Below are positions 45,099-53,657 of a stretch of DNA of 64,000 bases, piece after piece (positions within the stretch are counted from its first letter, which is position 1; each line of letters starts with the position of its first letter). Location: assembly GCF_900105925.1 (NCBI RefSeq), contig NZ_LT629791.1, positions 2,453,278 through 2,517,277 on the forward strand. Direction: 5' to 3'. The DNA comes from Jiangella alkaliphila. Its GTDB lineage: Bacteria > Actinomycetota > Actinomycetes > Jiangellales > Jiangellaceae. A program made the translations under genes and the position numbers. The notes beneath the pieces were generated by a model that saw only the letters and a program-made list of their open reading frames with translations, was not told the origin of the DNA and made no database searches.

Positions 45099-48000
45099 GT
45101 GGCCTACGGCGACACCGTCGCGCTGCCGCCGGTGAGCGCGACCGACGAGAGCGGCGAGCAGCCCGCCGTCACCTACGAGGTGTGGGACGACAACGGCCTG
45201 GTCCCGGTCGAGGGCGGCGCCTTCACCGTGCGCGGCTTCTCCGACCACGTCGTCGTCGTGAAGGCGACCGACGCCGCCGGCAACGTCGGCGCGCAGCTGC
45301 TGCGCCTCCAGGTCGGCCAGGACGGCGCCGACCCGGCCGGCGTGTTCCAGTTCTTCGGCAGCGTCGCGACCGTCGGCGCCGAGGCCGGGACCGCCGGCCT
45401 CAGCGTCAGCACCGACGCCACGGTCGGCACGGTGTACGCGCAGGTCCGCCCAGTTGGACACCGCATCTGGCGCAGCGCGCCGGTGCTCACGTCCACCGGC
45501 GACACGACCTACGAGCTCAACACGATCGGCAAGCCGGGCGGCGTCTACCAGGACACCGTCACCGGGCAGCCACTGCGCAGCCACGAGTTCGAGCTGACCG
45601 GGCTGCGCGACACCACCCGCTACGAGTACCGCTTCGGTATCGCGGTGGACGGCGAGGCACCGAGCGCTCTGGACGAGGCGGCCTGGTCGGACGTGCGCGG
45701 CTCGTTCGTCGCCGGTGGCGGGCAGAACCGGCCGATCTACCTGCTCGGCGACCTCGCCGCGGCGTCCCGGTCGCCGGAGGAGCTCGGGCTGTTCCGCGGC
45801 GCGCTGGACGCCGTCCGCGCGCAGGTGCCGGGTGGCGACACCGTCGTGCAGACCGGCGACCTCGTGGCGAGCGGTGTGCACCGGGAGCACTGGGAGGACG
45901 TCTTCGACCACGTCTACGCGGGCCTGGACCTGCAGGTCGCGCCGGTCGTCGGCGACGCCGAGAGCGACGGCGACCTGGAGTACAACCTGGTCTCGCCGGA
46001 CCGCAACGCGATCACGTCGAGCATGTACGCGCTGCCCGGCGGCGGCCCGATCGGCGAGACGGCGTACTCGTTCGACCGCGGCGACGTGCACGTGGCCGTG
46101 CTGAACACCGCCCAGGACCTCGAGGCCCAGCTGGACTGGCTGGTCGACGACATCCACGCCGCCGACCGGCCGTGGAACGTCGTCGTCGGGCACGAGGCGT
46201 TCTTCGGCAGCGCCGGCGCCGACGGCCCGGGCCAGAGCGAGCGGCGGCAGGAGGTCGCGGCGCTGTTCGAGCGGCTGGGCGTCGATGTGTACGCCGGCGG
46301 CCACGACGACGTCTACGCGCGGACCGAGGTCGGCGGGACCACGTTCGTGACGCTCGGCCCGGCCGGCCCGTCGTTCGGCGCGGCCACCGAGAAGCCGTGG
46401 GCCGACGTCGTCGACGACGAGGACACCCAGATGGGCACGGCGCTGCGGGTGACCCGCCGCGGCCTGGAGCTGAGCACGTACACCGTCGGCGGCCGGCTGG
46501 TCGACCAGACCGTCCTGACGCGGCCGTCGGGGACGTGGGACGTGAGCCACGCGGCCCTCGACGGCGGGGTCCTGGACGGCGTCGGGCTGATCAGCCACCC
46601 GGGCGCACCGCGCTCCGTCTCCGTCGAGGCGGTCCGCTACGACGCCGCCGGTGAGCAGGTGCTCGACTCGCGCCTGGTCGAGGTGGACCTGGACGAGCGC
46701 GGCGCCGAGCAATGGGTGGCGTTCGAGCCGGAGCTGACGGCGGGCGCGCACGACACCGTCAAGGTGCACTTCTGGGACGGCCCGGGGAAGGACGAGGAGC
46801 TGCGGCCTGCGCTGGTCCTGCAGGAAGGGCTGGCCGGCAGCGGCACCGCCGACGACCCATACCTGCTCGACTCCGCCGACGACCTCGGCAAGGTCGAGAC
46901 CGACCCGGACGCGTCGTACCGCCTGACCGCCGACGTCGACCTCACCGGCCTCGCCGTCGAGCGGATCGCCGAGTTCAGCGGCGACCTCGACGGCGCCGGG
47001 CACACGCTGACCGGCTTGACCAGCACGACCGGCGGGCTGATCGGCGTCAACGAGGGCACCGTCCGCGACCTCGCGATCGTCGGCGCCGACGTCGCCACCG
47101 CGACCGCGCGGGGCGGCATCCTGGCCGACACCAACGCCGGCACCGTCGAGCGGGTCTACACGACCGGCCTGGTCACGGCCGGCTCGCGGGCCGGCGGCAT
47201 CGTCGGCGACAACGCCGGGGTGCTCCGCGACGCCTACTCGACCGCCCGCGTGCAGAGCTACGGCACCGAGGCCGGCGGCGCCGTGGGCGTCGCGCTGGCC
47301 GGGTCGACGACCGAGCGGGTCTACGCGGGCGGGCCGGTCGGCGCGTCCACCCGGAACACCGGTGGCGTGGCCGGCTACGGCTACACGGGGACCGTGCTGC
47401 GCGACAGCATCGCGCTGAACCCGACGGTGACCGCGCCCGACTACGCCCACCGCGTGCTGGGCCGGGTGCTCGCCGGGAACACGGCGACGCTGGAGAACAA
47501 CTGGGCGTCCGAGGGCGTCGTCGCCACCAAGCAGACGGTCCTCGACCCGCCGGCCGCGACCAACCTCGCGGGGGCCACCGCGACCGTCGCGCAGACCCAG
47601 GACCCGGCGTTCTACCGCGACACGCTCGGCTGGGACCTCGACGCCGTCTGGACCTGGTCCGCCGAGGGGCGTCGGCCGGTGCTGCGCGCCGTCCCCGAGG
47701 ACGTGCCGCCCGGGACCGGGGAGCCGGGGACGCCGTCGCTGCCCCAGGATGACGACGGCGCCTACCTGGTGTCGTCGGTCGCGGACCTCGGACAGCTCAC
47801 CGCGTTCCCAGCGCAGCGGTTCCGGCTGGCGGCCGACCTCGACCTGAGCGGGCGCCCCGGGCTCACCGTCGCGCGGACCGGGTTCACCGGCGAGCTCGAC
47901 GGCGCCGGCCACCGGCTGACCGGGTTCACGTCGCCGTCGGGCGGGCTGTTCCCGCTGGTGGCGGCCGGCGGCCGGGTGCACTCGGTGTCCGTGGACGGTG

Positions 48001-48605
48001 CCGCCGTCGAGACCGCCGCGGCGAACGTCGGCATCCTCGTCAACACCAGCCACGGCGTCGTCGAGCGCGTCACGACGTCCGGCCTGATCGTCGGCGGCTC
48101 CACCGTCGGCGGGGTGGTGGGGTACTCGTACGGACAGCTGCGCGACAGCTACTCCACGGCCGACGTCTACGCCGTCGACACCCGGCAGGCCGGCGGCGTC
48201 GCCGGCATCACCGGCGTCGGCTCGCTCACCGAGCGCGTCTACGCCACCGGCCACGTCGAGGTCGTCGGCGACGCGAACGCCGGCGGCATCAGCGGCTACG
48301 CCTACACCGGCACGACGCTGCGCGACAGCATGGCGCTCAACTCCCGGGTCGTCGCCACCGGCTACGCCCACCGCGTCGTGGCCCGGGTGCTGGCCGGCAA
48401 CACGGCGACGCTGGCCGGCAACGCCGCGTCCGAGGCGGTCGTCGCGGGGACGCAGTCGGTCCCGGCGACCGGCCCGGACACCCTGAACGGCGCCACCCGC
48501 ACCGCCGCCGAGGCGGCCAGCCAGGCGACCTACGAGGCCATGGGCTGGGACTTCGCCACCGTCTGGACCTTCGACGCCACCAAGGGCCGGCCCGTGCTGC
48601 GGTAA
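45099..48605 (+). CDS. 5'-truncated surface protein: metallophosphoesterase-like domain plus GLUG repeats
   Basis: 1168 residues from the first in-frame GTG; the frame extends to about 45084 with no start or signal peptide, so the real N-terminus is lost. Order: an Ig/HYR-like domain (VAYGDTVALPPVSATDESG), an FN3-like domain ending in RYEYRFGIAVDG, and a calcineurin-like metallophosphoesterase domain near residues 210-480. In that domain GNHE is GDAE and GHDH is GHDD (AGGHDDVYART). An accessory beta domain follows, then two units of about 200 residues with GLUG motifs (GGIVGDNAGVLRDAYSTA, GGVVGYSYGQLRDSYSTA). It was probably secreted and wall-bound. Expression now is doubtful. Confidence 0.75.
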   Translation: MAYGDTVALPPVSATDESGEQPAVTYEVWDDNGLVPVEGGAFTVRGFSDHVVVVKATDAAGNVGAQLLRLQVGQDGADPAGVFQFFGSVATVGAEAGTAGLSVSTDATVGTVYAQVRPVGHRIWRSAPVLTSTGDTTYELNTIGKPGGVYQDTVTGQPLRSHEFELTGLRDTTRYEYRFGIAVDGEAPSALDEAAWSDVRGSFVAGGGQNRPIYLLGDLAAASRSPEELGLFRGALDAVRAQVPGGDTVVQTGDLVASGVHREHWEDVFDHVYAGLDLQVAPVVGDAESDGDLEYNLVSPDRNAITSSMYALPGGGPIGETAYSFDRGDVHVAVLNTAQDLEAQLDWLVDDIHAADRPWNVVVGHEAFFGSAGADGPGQSERRQEVAALFERLGVDVYAGGHDDVYARTEVGGTTFVTLGPAGPSFGAATEKPWADVVDDEDTQMGTALRVTRRGLELSTYTVGGRLVDQTVLTRPSGTWDVSHAALDGGVLDGVGLISHPGAPRSVSVEAVRYDAAGEQVLDSRLVEVDLDERGAEQWVAFEPELTAGAHDTVKVHFWDGPGKDEELRPALVLQEGLAGSGTADDPYLLDSADDLGKVETDPDASYRLTADVDLTGLAVERIAEFSGDLDGAGHTLTGLTSTTGGLIGVNEGTVRDLAIVGADVATATARGGILADTNAGTVERVYTTGLVTAGSRAGGIVGDNAGVLRDAYSTARVQSYGTEAGGAVGVALAGSTTERVYAGGPVGASTRNTGGVAGYGYTGTVLRDSIALNPTVTAPDYAHRVLGRVLAGNTATLENNWASEGVVATKQTVLDPPAATNLAGATATVAQTQDPAFYRDTLGWDLDAVWTWSAEGRRPVLRAVPEDVPPGTGEPGTPSLPQDDDGAYLVSSVADLGQLTAFPAQRFRLAADLDLSGRPGLTVARTGFTGELDGAGHRLTGFTSPSGGLFPLVAAGGRVHSVSVDGAAVETAAANVGILVNTSHGVVERVTTSGLIVGGSTVGGVVGYSYGQLRDSYSTADVYAVDTRQAGGVAGITGVGSLTERVYATGHVEVVGDANAGGISGYAYTGTTLRDSMALNSRVVATGYAHRVVARVLAGNTATLAGNAASEAVVAGTQSVPATGPDTLNGATRTAAEAASQATYEAMGWDFATVWTFDATKGRPVLR

Positions 48606-48647
48606 CGCCGGACATCGGCGCCGTGAACAGCGGCCACCCGGGTCTTG

Positions 48648-48669
48648 CCTCGCCCCGCCCGGGGCGAGG
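48648..48669. terminator. Strong hairpin after the surface-protein gene
   Basis: CCTCGCCCCG and CGGGGCGAGG form a perfect 10-bp stem with a 2-base loop, 42 bases after the stop codon and 11 bases before the next start. A T-run is missing. It fits a terminator of the GC-rich actinomycete type. Confidence 0.6.
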
Positions 48670-48680
48670 ACAGTCCTGAC

Positions 48681-49343
48681 ATGCGGATGGCCGGGTGGGA
48701 CGGCGACGACCACGGCGGCGTGCCGGACCCGGAGCGGTCGCTGGCGCGCACCAGGGCGCACCTGGCGGACGGGGTGATGGCCTGGCGCAGCAGCTTCGGC
48801 GCCGGCGTGCCGTCGACCCGGCCGGACGACCTCGAGCCGTGGATCCGCGGCATCACGGAGTTCTACGCCGCCCTGCCCTACCGGCTGGTCGAGGAGTACG
48901 TCGGCCCCGATCCTGAGGACGCGCGCCGGCTCGTCGCCCGGCTGAGGTTCGAACGGACCGACATCGACCAGCTCCGCGCCGACCTCGCTCGCCGGCGCCG
49001 GCCCGGCGGACGAGGTGGCGGCGGCCGGGGCGACGCCGACCACCGGCGCCCTCCCAGCCCGGGGTTCGGCCCGTGGGACCCGCCGCACCGGGACGTCGTG
49101 CTGCTGGCGGAGTCGCTCACCCACCACCGGGCCGAGCTGGACCGGCGGCTGCCGGTCTACCTGCCGCGGTTCTCGGCGCCACGGTCCAAGCGACAGCTGC
49201 TCGACGAGTGGGTCCGGGCGATGAAGGAGCTCTTCGCCGGCCACCCCTACCGGCTGGCCGACGAGGAGATCGCCGCCGACGCCACGGACCCCGACTGGCT
49301 CACCGCCCGGCTCCGGTTCGAGCGCCTCGCTCCAGGCGGCTGA
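48681..49343 (+). CDS. Hypothetical protein with internal duplication
   Basis: 220 residues from an ATG at 48681. Two halves resemble each other: YRLVEEYVGPDPEDARRLVA followed by RLRFER near residue 70, and YRLADEEIAADATDPDWLTA followed by RLRFERL at the C-terminus, each preceded by a helix with W and R. A Gly/Arg linker (RRRRPGGRGGGGRGDADHRR) joins them. There is no signal peptide or membrane segment. I do not recognise a family. Confidence 0.7.
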   Translation: MRMAGWDGDDHGGVPDPERSLARTRAHLADGVMAWRSSFGAGVPSTRPDDLEPWIRGITEFYAALPYRLVEEYVGPDPEDARRLVARLRFERTDIDQLRADLARRRRPGGRGGGGRGDADHRRPPSPGFGPWDPPHRDVVLLAESLTHHRAELDRRLPVYLPRFSAPRSKRQLLDEWVRAMKELFAGHPYRLADEEIAADATDPDWLTARLRFERLAPGG

Positions 49344-49389
49344 AGCGGCGTCACCTGGTGTTCGCCCGGCGTCGCTACGCTGCCGACCC

Positions 49390-49860
49390 ATGGAGTCCGA
49401 CGAGAGCCTGCGCCCGGCGCCCGACGCGGCGCTGCTGGGCGGGTCGCTGCTGGCGGTGCTGGGCTATCTGGTGCCGTGGTTCCACCAGGACGGCTACTCG
49501 TGGTCGTACTCCGGGTGGGCGTACGCGAGCCTCAGCTCCGGCGGCGGCTGGACGCTGCTGACGCTTGCCTTCCTGGCGGTTGCCGTGGTGGCGAGCCTCT
49601 GGGCCGCGCGCAGCCTCACCGCCGCCATGTGGGCCGTTGTCGGCACGGTGGGAGCGGGCGTCTTCACGCTGGCGGTCGTCGCGGCGAGCTTCTCGCACGT
49701 CAGCGAGGGGTCGGCGCTGAACTACCTGGCCAGCATGCCGTTCGGGTTCGGCCTGCCGCTGCTGGCGGCCGGGCTCGGGCTGGCGCTGGCCGGCGGCTGC
49801 CGCGCGATCGCCGTCGCCGTTGTCCGGGCGGCCAGGGAACCCGCTCAGAATGACGGCTGA
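49390..49860 (+). CDS. Small four-helix membrane protein of unknown function
   Basis: 156 residues with four hydrophobic segments: about 18-36 (ALLGGSLLAVLGYLVPW), 52-75, 80-100 and 118-140. Between the first two lies an aromatic loop HQDGYSWSYSGWAYAS. The end overlaps the start of the serine hydrolase gene by 11 bases. The family is not recognised. Confidence 0.75.
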   Translation: MESDESLRPAPDAALLGGSLLAVLGYLVPWFHQDGYSWSYSGWAYASLSSGGGWTLLTLAFLAVAVVASLWAARSLTAAMWAVVGTVGAGVFTLAVVAASFSHVSEGSALNYLASMPFGFGLPLLAAGLGLALAGGCRAIAVAVVRAAREPAQNDG

Positions 49861-50956
49861 GCTGCAGGACCGCGTCCAGGCGGCGATCGACGGGCTCGTG
49901 CGCGACGGCGCCGAGGTCGGCCTGCAGGTGGCCGTCCTGCACCGCGGCGAACTGGTCGTCGACGCCGTCGCGGGGACGCGCGACGCCGCGCGGTCCGAGC
50001 CGGTCGAGCCGGACACACTGTTCTGGTCCGCGTCGGCGGTGAAGGGCATCGCGTCCACGGTGGCGCATGTGCTGGCCGAGCGCGGCGAGCTGACGTACGA
50101 CCTGCGCGCCGCCGATGTCTGGCCGGAGTTCGCCCGGCACGGCAAGGACGACATCACGTTGCGGCACGTGCTGCTGCACACCGCGGGCGTGCCGGCGCCG
50201 CCGTACGACACCACCGTCGAGCAGCTGTGCGACTGGGAGCACATGTGCGCCGTGCTCGCCGACGCCGAGCCGTGGTGGCCGGCTGGGACACGGTTCGGGT
50301 ACCACGCGCAGACCTTCGGCTTCCTGCTCGGCGAGATCGTGCGCCGCGCCACCGGCCGGACGATCAGGTGGTGGCTGCGCGAGGCGGTGACCGAGCCGCT
50401 CGGCGTCGCCGGCGACGTGCACTTCGGCGTGCCCGAGCCGCTGCTGGGCCGGGTGGCACACCAGCACCGGCCGCCCACCCCGCGGCCGCGGCCGAAGCCG
50501 GGCTCGCCGGCCGACCGCGCCCTGCCGCCCGGCCTGTTCTTCGACGCCGACGCCGCCAACCGCCGCGACGTCCTGACCTCGGACATCCCCTCCATCGGCA
50601 CGATGAGCGCTGGCGGCGCGGCCCGCGTGTACGGCGCGCTGCTCGGCCCGGTCGACGGTGTCCGGCTGGTCGAGCCGGAGCGGCTGGCGACGATCGCCGC
50701 GGTCACATACGAAGGGCTGGACGAGGTGATGAATGTGCCGTCGGCCTGGGCGTTCGGGTTCGGCCCGCACCGGCCGCCCGGCGGCGCGCCGAGTCGACCC
50801 GGCTCGGTGTTCGGCACGCTCGGCGCGAACGGGTCGGCCGCCTACGCCGACATCGACTCCGGCGTCGCGGTCGCCGTCCTGCGCAACCTGTTCAGCGTCG
50901 ACTGGACCGCCGCGGCCACCGTCGACCGGCTGGTCGCCGACGCGTTCAGCGGGTGA
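49850..50956 (+). CDS. Class C beta-lactamase-fold serine hydrolase
   Basis: 368 residues from the ATG at 49850; the open frame begins 10 residues earlier at a GTG but the ATG is the better fit. SASAVKG gives the nucleophile Ser and Lys (SxxK), YHAQTFGFLLGEIV supplies the Tyr motif, and GTLGANGSAAYAD is near the expected H/KxG position. There is no signal peptide, so a cytoplasmic esterase or amidase is more likely than an antibiotic-degrading lactamase. LRHVLLHTAGVPAP is typical of this fold. Confidence 0.85.
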   Translation: MTAELQDRVQAAIDGLVRDGAEVGLQVAVLHRGELVVDAVAGTRDAARSEPVEPDTLFWSASAVKGIASTVAHVLAERGELTYDLRAADVWPEFARHGKDDITLRHVLLHTAGVPAPPYDTTVEQLCDWEHMCAVLADAEPWWPAGTRFGYHAQTFGFLLGEIVRRATGRTIRWWLREAVTEPLGVAGDVHFGVPEPLLGRVAHQHRPPTPRPRPKPGSPADRALPPGLFFDADAANRRDVLTSDIPSIGTMSAGGAARVYGALLGPVDGVRLVEPERLATIAAVTYEGLDEVMNVPSAWAFGFGPHRPPGGAPSRPGSVFGTLGANGSAAYADIDSGVAVAVLRNLFSVDWTAAATVDRLVADAFSG

Positions 50957-51254
50957 TCGCGGCGAGCAGGCCGGGCAGCGCCTCGTCGAGGTCTGCGCGG
51001 CGCAGGGCGTTCAGGCGGGCCGTGCCGACGTAGTACTGGCGGATCAGCCCGGCCTCGCGCAGCACGGTGAAGTGGTGCGTCGCGGTCGACTTGCTGACCG
51101 GGAGGTCGAAGTCGCCGCACTTGATGTCGTGGCCGGCGGCGTCGAGCTGCGCGACGATGCTGCGCCGGACCGGGTCGACGACGGCCTCGAGCACCTGCTG
51201 CAGCGCGATCTGCGACACCTCGGGGTGCGGCGGGGTCCGGCTCACGCGGTCCAT
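50946..51254 (-). CDS. ArsR family transcriptional regulator
   Basis: 102 residues from an ATG at 51254. The winged helix has LEAVVDPVRRSIVAQLDAAG, LPVSKSTATHHFTVLREAGL and a wing IRQYYVGTARLNALRR. There are no Cys metal sites (one Cys in IKCGDFD only). It is divergent from the quinone oxidoreductase gene, which it probably regulates. The 3' end overlaps the convergent serine hydrolase by 11 bases. Confidence 0.9.
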   Translation of the reverse strand: MDRVSRTPPHPEVSQIALQQVLEAVVDPVRRSIVAQLDAAGHDIKCGDFDLPVSKSTATHHFTVLREAGLIRQYYVGTARLNALRRADLDEALPGLLAAITR

Positions 51255-51258
51255 AGTA

Positions 51259-51270
51259 CGACGGCCGTCG
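51259..51270. promoter_or_regulatory. Palindrome between ArsR gene and oxidoreductase gene
   Basis: CGACGGCCGTCG is a perfect 12-bp palindrome 4 bases upstream of the ArsR start. CGTCGAA occurs twice just beyond it (51266 and 51282 areas). It is a candidate ArsR site; in a GC-rich genome such short palindromes also arise by chance. Confidence 0.35.
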
Positions 51271-51311
51271 AAGTTTGACACGCGTCGAATAATGCGCGCA
51301 GAGTGGGAGCC

Positions 51312-52310
51312 ATGGCACTGACGGTGCGGTTCCACGAGTACGGCGGTCCCGAGGTGCTCCGCCTCGACCACGTCGACGCCGGTGAACCGGGACCGGGGGA
51401 GGTGCTGGTGCGCGTCGACGCCGTCGGGGTCAACCGGGCCGAGGCGCTGTTCCGCGGCGGTCAGTACATCGAGGCGGCCGCGGCGTTCCCGGCCCGGCTC
51501 GGCGCCGAGGCCTCCGGCGTCGTCGAGCGGCTCGGCCCGGGCGTCGAGGGGCTCGCGTCCGGGCAGGCGGTGAGCGTCGTGCCGGCGTTCTCGCAGAACG
51601 ACTACGGGGTCTACGCGGAGCGTGCGGTGGTCCCGGCGCGGGCGCTGGTGCCGCGCCCCGACGGCGTCGACGCGGTGTCCGGCGCGGCGGTCTGGATGCC
51701 GTACCTCACGACGTACGGCGCGATGGCCGAGGTCACCGGGCTGCGGCCGGGCGACGTCGCGGTCGTCACGGCCGCCTCCAGCAGCATCGGGCTGGCCGCC
51801 CTGCACACCGCGGCGCGGCTGGGCGCCACGCCCGTCGCCGTCACCCGCACCCGGGCCAAGGCCGGCCGGCTGCTGGCCGAGGGCGCGGCCGAAGTCGTCG
51901 TCTCGGACGAGGAGGACGTCGCCGCTCGCGTGCTGGAGCTGACCGGCGGGCGCGGCGCGGCGGCCGTGTTCGACGCCGTCGCCGGGCCGGGCGTCGTCGA
52001 CCTCGCCCGCGCCGTCGCGGCCGGCGGGACGCTGCTGCTCTGGGGCGCGCAGAGCGGCCGGCCGACGCCGTACCCGGGGTTCGAGCTGGGCATGCCGGCG
52101 CTGAACGTGCGCACCTACACGGTGCACGAGATCACCCGCGATGCCGAACGGCTGCGCCGGGCGGTCGCCTTCGTCGCGTCCGGCCTGCGCGACGGCGCCT
52201 TCCGCGCCGTCGTCGACCGCCTGTTCCCGCTGGCCGACGTCGTCGCGGCACACCGCTACCTCGACTCTGGCGACCGGTTCGGCAAGGTCGTGCTCACGGT
52301 GCCGCGCTGA
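51312..52310 (+). CDS. Zinc-independent quinone oxidoreductase/MDR-type dehydrogenase
   Basis: 332 residues starting MALTVRFHEYGGPEVLRL at 51312; a GTG at 51303 is also in frame. The MDR fold shows GEVLVRVDAVGVNRAEALFR, AGADVAVV-type NADP site VAVVTAASSSIGLAALHTAA (AxxGxxA/G variant), and FPLADVVAAHRYLDSGDRFG followed by KVVLTVP at the end. Structural zinc Cys are absent. It reduces quinones or enones with NADPH, probably under the divergent ArsR regulator. Confidence 0.9.
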   Translation: MALTVRFHEYGGPEVLRLDHVDAGEPGPGEVLVRVDAVGVNRAEALFRGGQYIEAAAAFPARLGAEASGVVERLGPGVEGLASGQAVSVVPAFSQNDYGVYAERAVVPARALVPRPDGVDAVSGAAVWMPYLTTYGAMAEVTGLRPGDVAVVTAASSSIGLAALHTAARLGATPVAVTRTRAKAGRLLAEGAAEVVVSDEEDVAARVLELTGGRGAAAVFDAVAGPGVVDLARAVAAGGTLLLWGAQSGRPTPYPGFELGMPALNVRTYTVHEITRDAERLRRAVAFVASGLRDGAFRAVVDRLFPLADVVAAHRYLDSGDRFGKVVLTVPR

Positions 52311-52566
52311 CCTCGGCGTACGGGCCCAGCATCTCGATGCCGTGGCGATGTGCGAGGTCGAGGACGTCGGCCATGCTCGGCTCGGCGCCGCCGGCGGCCA
52401 GGGCTGCGGCCGCGCGGATGAAGCCCTCCATCGGGGCGCCGGGGAGTGCACCACTGAACTCGCCCGAGAGGACGTGGTAGATCTCGCCCGGCTCGTGCCG
52501 GTGCATGATGGGCGGGCCGCCGCCGGGCGGCATCCGGGTCTCGACGGCGAAGATCGGGCCGCCGGT
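52294..52566 (-). pseudogene. Cupin-domain protein remnant
   Basis: The frame gives GGPIFAVETRMPPGGGPPIM, then HRHEPGEIYHVLSGEF with the cupin His and Glu, but the usual first strand is missing. After GEF the sequence jumps to APMEGFIRAAAALAAGG, so about 40-50 residues of the second half of the barrel are lost. The C-terminus (SMADVLDLAHRHGIEMLGPY) looks intact. The N-terminus ends at a junction with a MarR remnant on the other strand. It is not likely to be functional. Confidence 0.7.
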
Positions 52567-52567
52567 C

Positions 52568-52876
52568 TGAGCGCACTTCCAGCACCTCGACGACACTGGC
52601 ACGACGGTGAGCCGGCTGGCCGAGCGGGCGCAGATCACCAAGCAGGCCGCCGCCGAGCTCGTCCAGCACCTGGAGGCGCACGGCTACGTGGTGCGCGAGC
52701 CGGACCCGTCCGACCGGCGGGCGAAGCTCGTCCTGCCCACGGCGAAGGGCCGCGAGGTCGTGGCGATCGCGCAGGGTGCCGTGCCCGAGATCGAGCTGCG
52801 GCTGGCCCGCGAGCTGGGCGCGGCCCGGCTGCAGGAGCTGCGAGCCGACCTGCGCCGGATCATCGAGCTCGGCTGA
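52568..52876 (+). pseudogene. MarR family regulator remnant (5'-truncated)
   Basis: The frame starts within HFQHLDDTGTTVSRLAERAQ and continues ITKQAAAELVQHLEAHGYVV, REPDPSDRRAKLVLPTAKGR, ending in LRADLRRIIELG. This is the recognition helix, wing and C-terminal helix of a MarR protein; the first 40 or so residues are absent. A GTG at 52607 opens an 89-residue frame, but this lacks the N-terminal dimer helix. The cut lies at the junction with the cupin remnant. Confidence 0.75.
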
Positions 52877-52896
52877 GTACGATTTCGACTGAGGTG

Positions 52897-53610
52897 ATGC
52901 TCGTGGCGGCCGACGCCGAGGCGGGTCCGGTCCGGGCCCCGCTGAGCCGCGACCGCGTGCTGCGGGCCGCCGTCCGCATCGCCGACGAGGGCGGCATCGC
53001 GGCGCTGACCATGCGGCGCCTCGCCGAGGATCTCGGCGCCGAGGCCATGTCGCTCTACTACCACGTGGCCAACAAGGACGAGGTCCTCGACGGCATCGCC
53101 GACGTCGTCGCGCGCGAGATCAACGAGGTGGTCGACGCGCTGAACGTGCCGTCGGCGGGCGCGCGGTGGAAGAACGCCGTCCGCCGCCGCATCCTCGCCG
53201 CCCGCCAGGTGCTGCTGCGTCATCCCTGGGCGCCGGCCGTGTTCGAGACCCGCGCGGCCATGAGCCCGGAGATCCTGGTCTACCACGACCGCCTGCTCGG
53301 GCTGATGCGCGACGGCGGGTTCTCCTACGACCTCGGCCACCACGCGCTGCACGCCCTGGGCAGCCGGGCACTCGGGTTCAGCCAGGAGCTGTTCGACCCC
53401 GGCGACGGGTCCGGCGCGGGCGACGAGCTGGCCGGGTTCGCCGAGCGGCTGCCGCACCTGGTGGGCATGCTGTCCGAGATCACGCACGACGACCCCGGCT
53501 CCACGCTGGGCTGGTGCGACGACCAGGCGGAGTTCGAGTTCGGCCTCGACCTCCTGCTCGACGGTCTCGACCGGCTGCGCGAGAGCTCCCCCTGGCACTC
53601 ACTTAAGTGA
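52897..53610 (+). CDS. TetR family transcriptional regulator (TetR_C type)
   Basis: 237 residues from the ATG at 52897. The HTH has SRDRVLRAAVRIADEGGIAA, LTMRRLAEDLGAEAMSLYYH and VANKDEVLDGIADVV, a canonical tetracycline-repressor N-terminus. The C-terminal domain (LLRHPWAPAVFETRAAMSPE, GHHALHALGSRALGFSQELF) is of the TetR_C class. It starts 20 bases after the MarR remnant. A palindrome covers its stop codon. Its targets could include the twin sites before the oxidoreductase gene at 54758. Confidence 0.9.
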   Translation: MLVAADAEAGPVRAPLSRDRVLRAAVRIADEGGIAALTMRRLAEDLGAEAMSLYYHVANKDEVLDGIADVVAREINEVVDALNVPSAGARWKNAVRRRILAARQVLLRHPWAPAVFETRAAMSPEILVYHDRLLGLMRDGGFSYDLGHHALHALGSRALGFSQELFDPGDGSGAGDELAGFAERLPHLVGMLSEITHDDPGSTLGWCDDQAEFEFGLDLLLDGLDRLRESSPWHSLK

Positions 53611-53657
53611 GCACTTGACTTTCCAGGCTCGGCGATTAAAGTTAAGTGCATGCTTAA
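53598..53657. promoter_or_regulatory. Palindromes in front of the ArsR/SRPBCC operon
   Basis: CTCACTTAAGTGAG at 53598-53611 is a perfect 14-bp palindrome. TTAAG and CTTAA arms at 53642-53657 surround the ATG of the ArsR gene. Both contain CTTAA. Placement around the ArsR start suggests autorepression by the ArsR protein; this is inference. Confidence 0.45.

Noticed and set aside
44877-49391. Minus-strand open frame of 1504 codons opposite the surface protein
   Set aside because: It is a low-complexity Arg/Gly/Val/Asp frame that mirrors the codon bias of the plus-strand gene, has no domain, and runs through IS982 sequence and a rearrangement point.
51274-51295. Sigma-70 promoter TTGACA with TAATGC
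   Set aside because: The two elements are only about 9 bases apart, far from the 16-18 needed.
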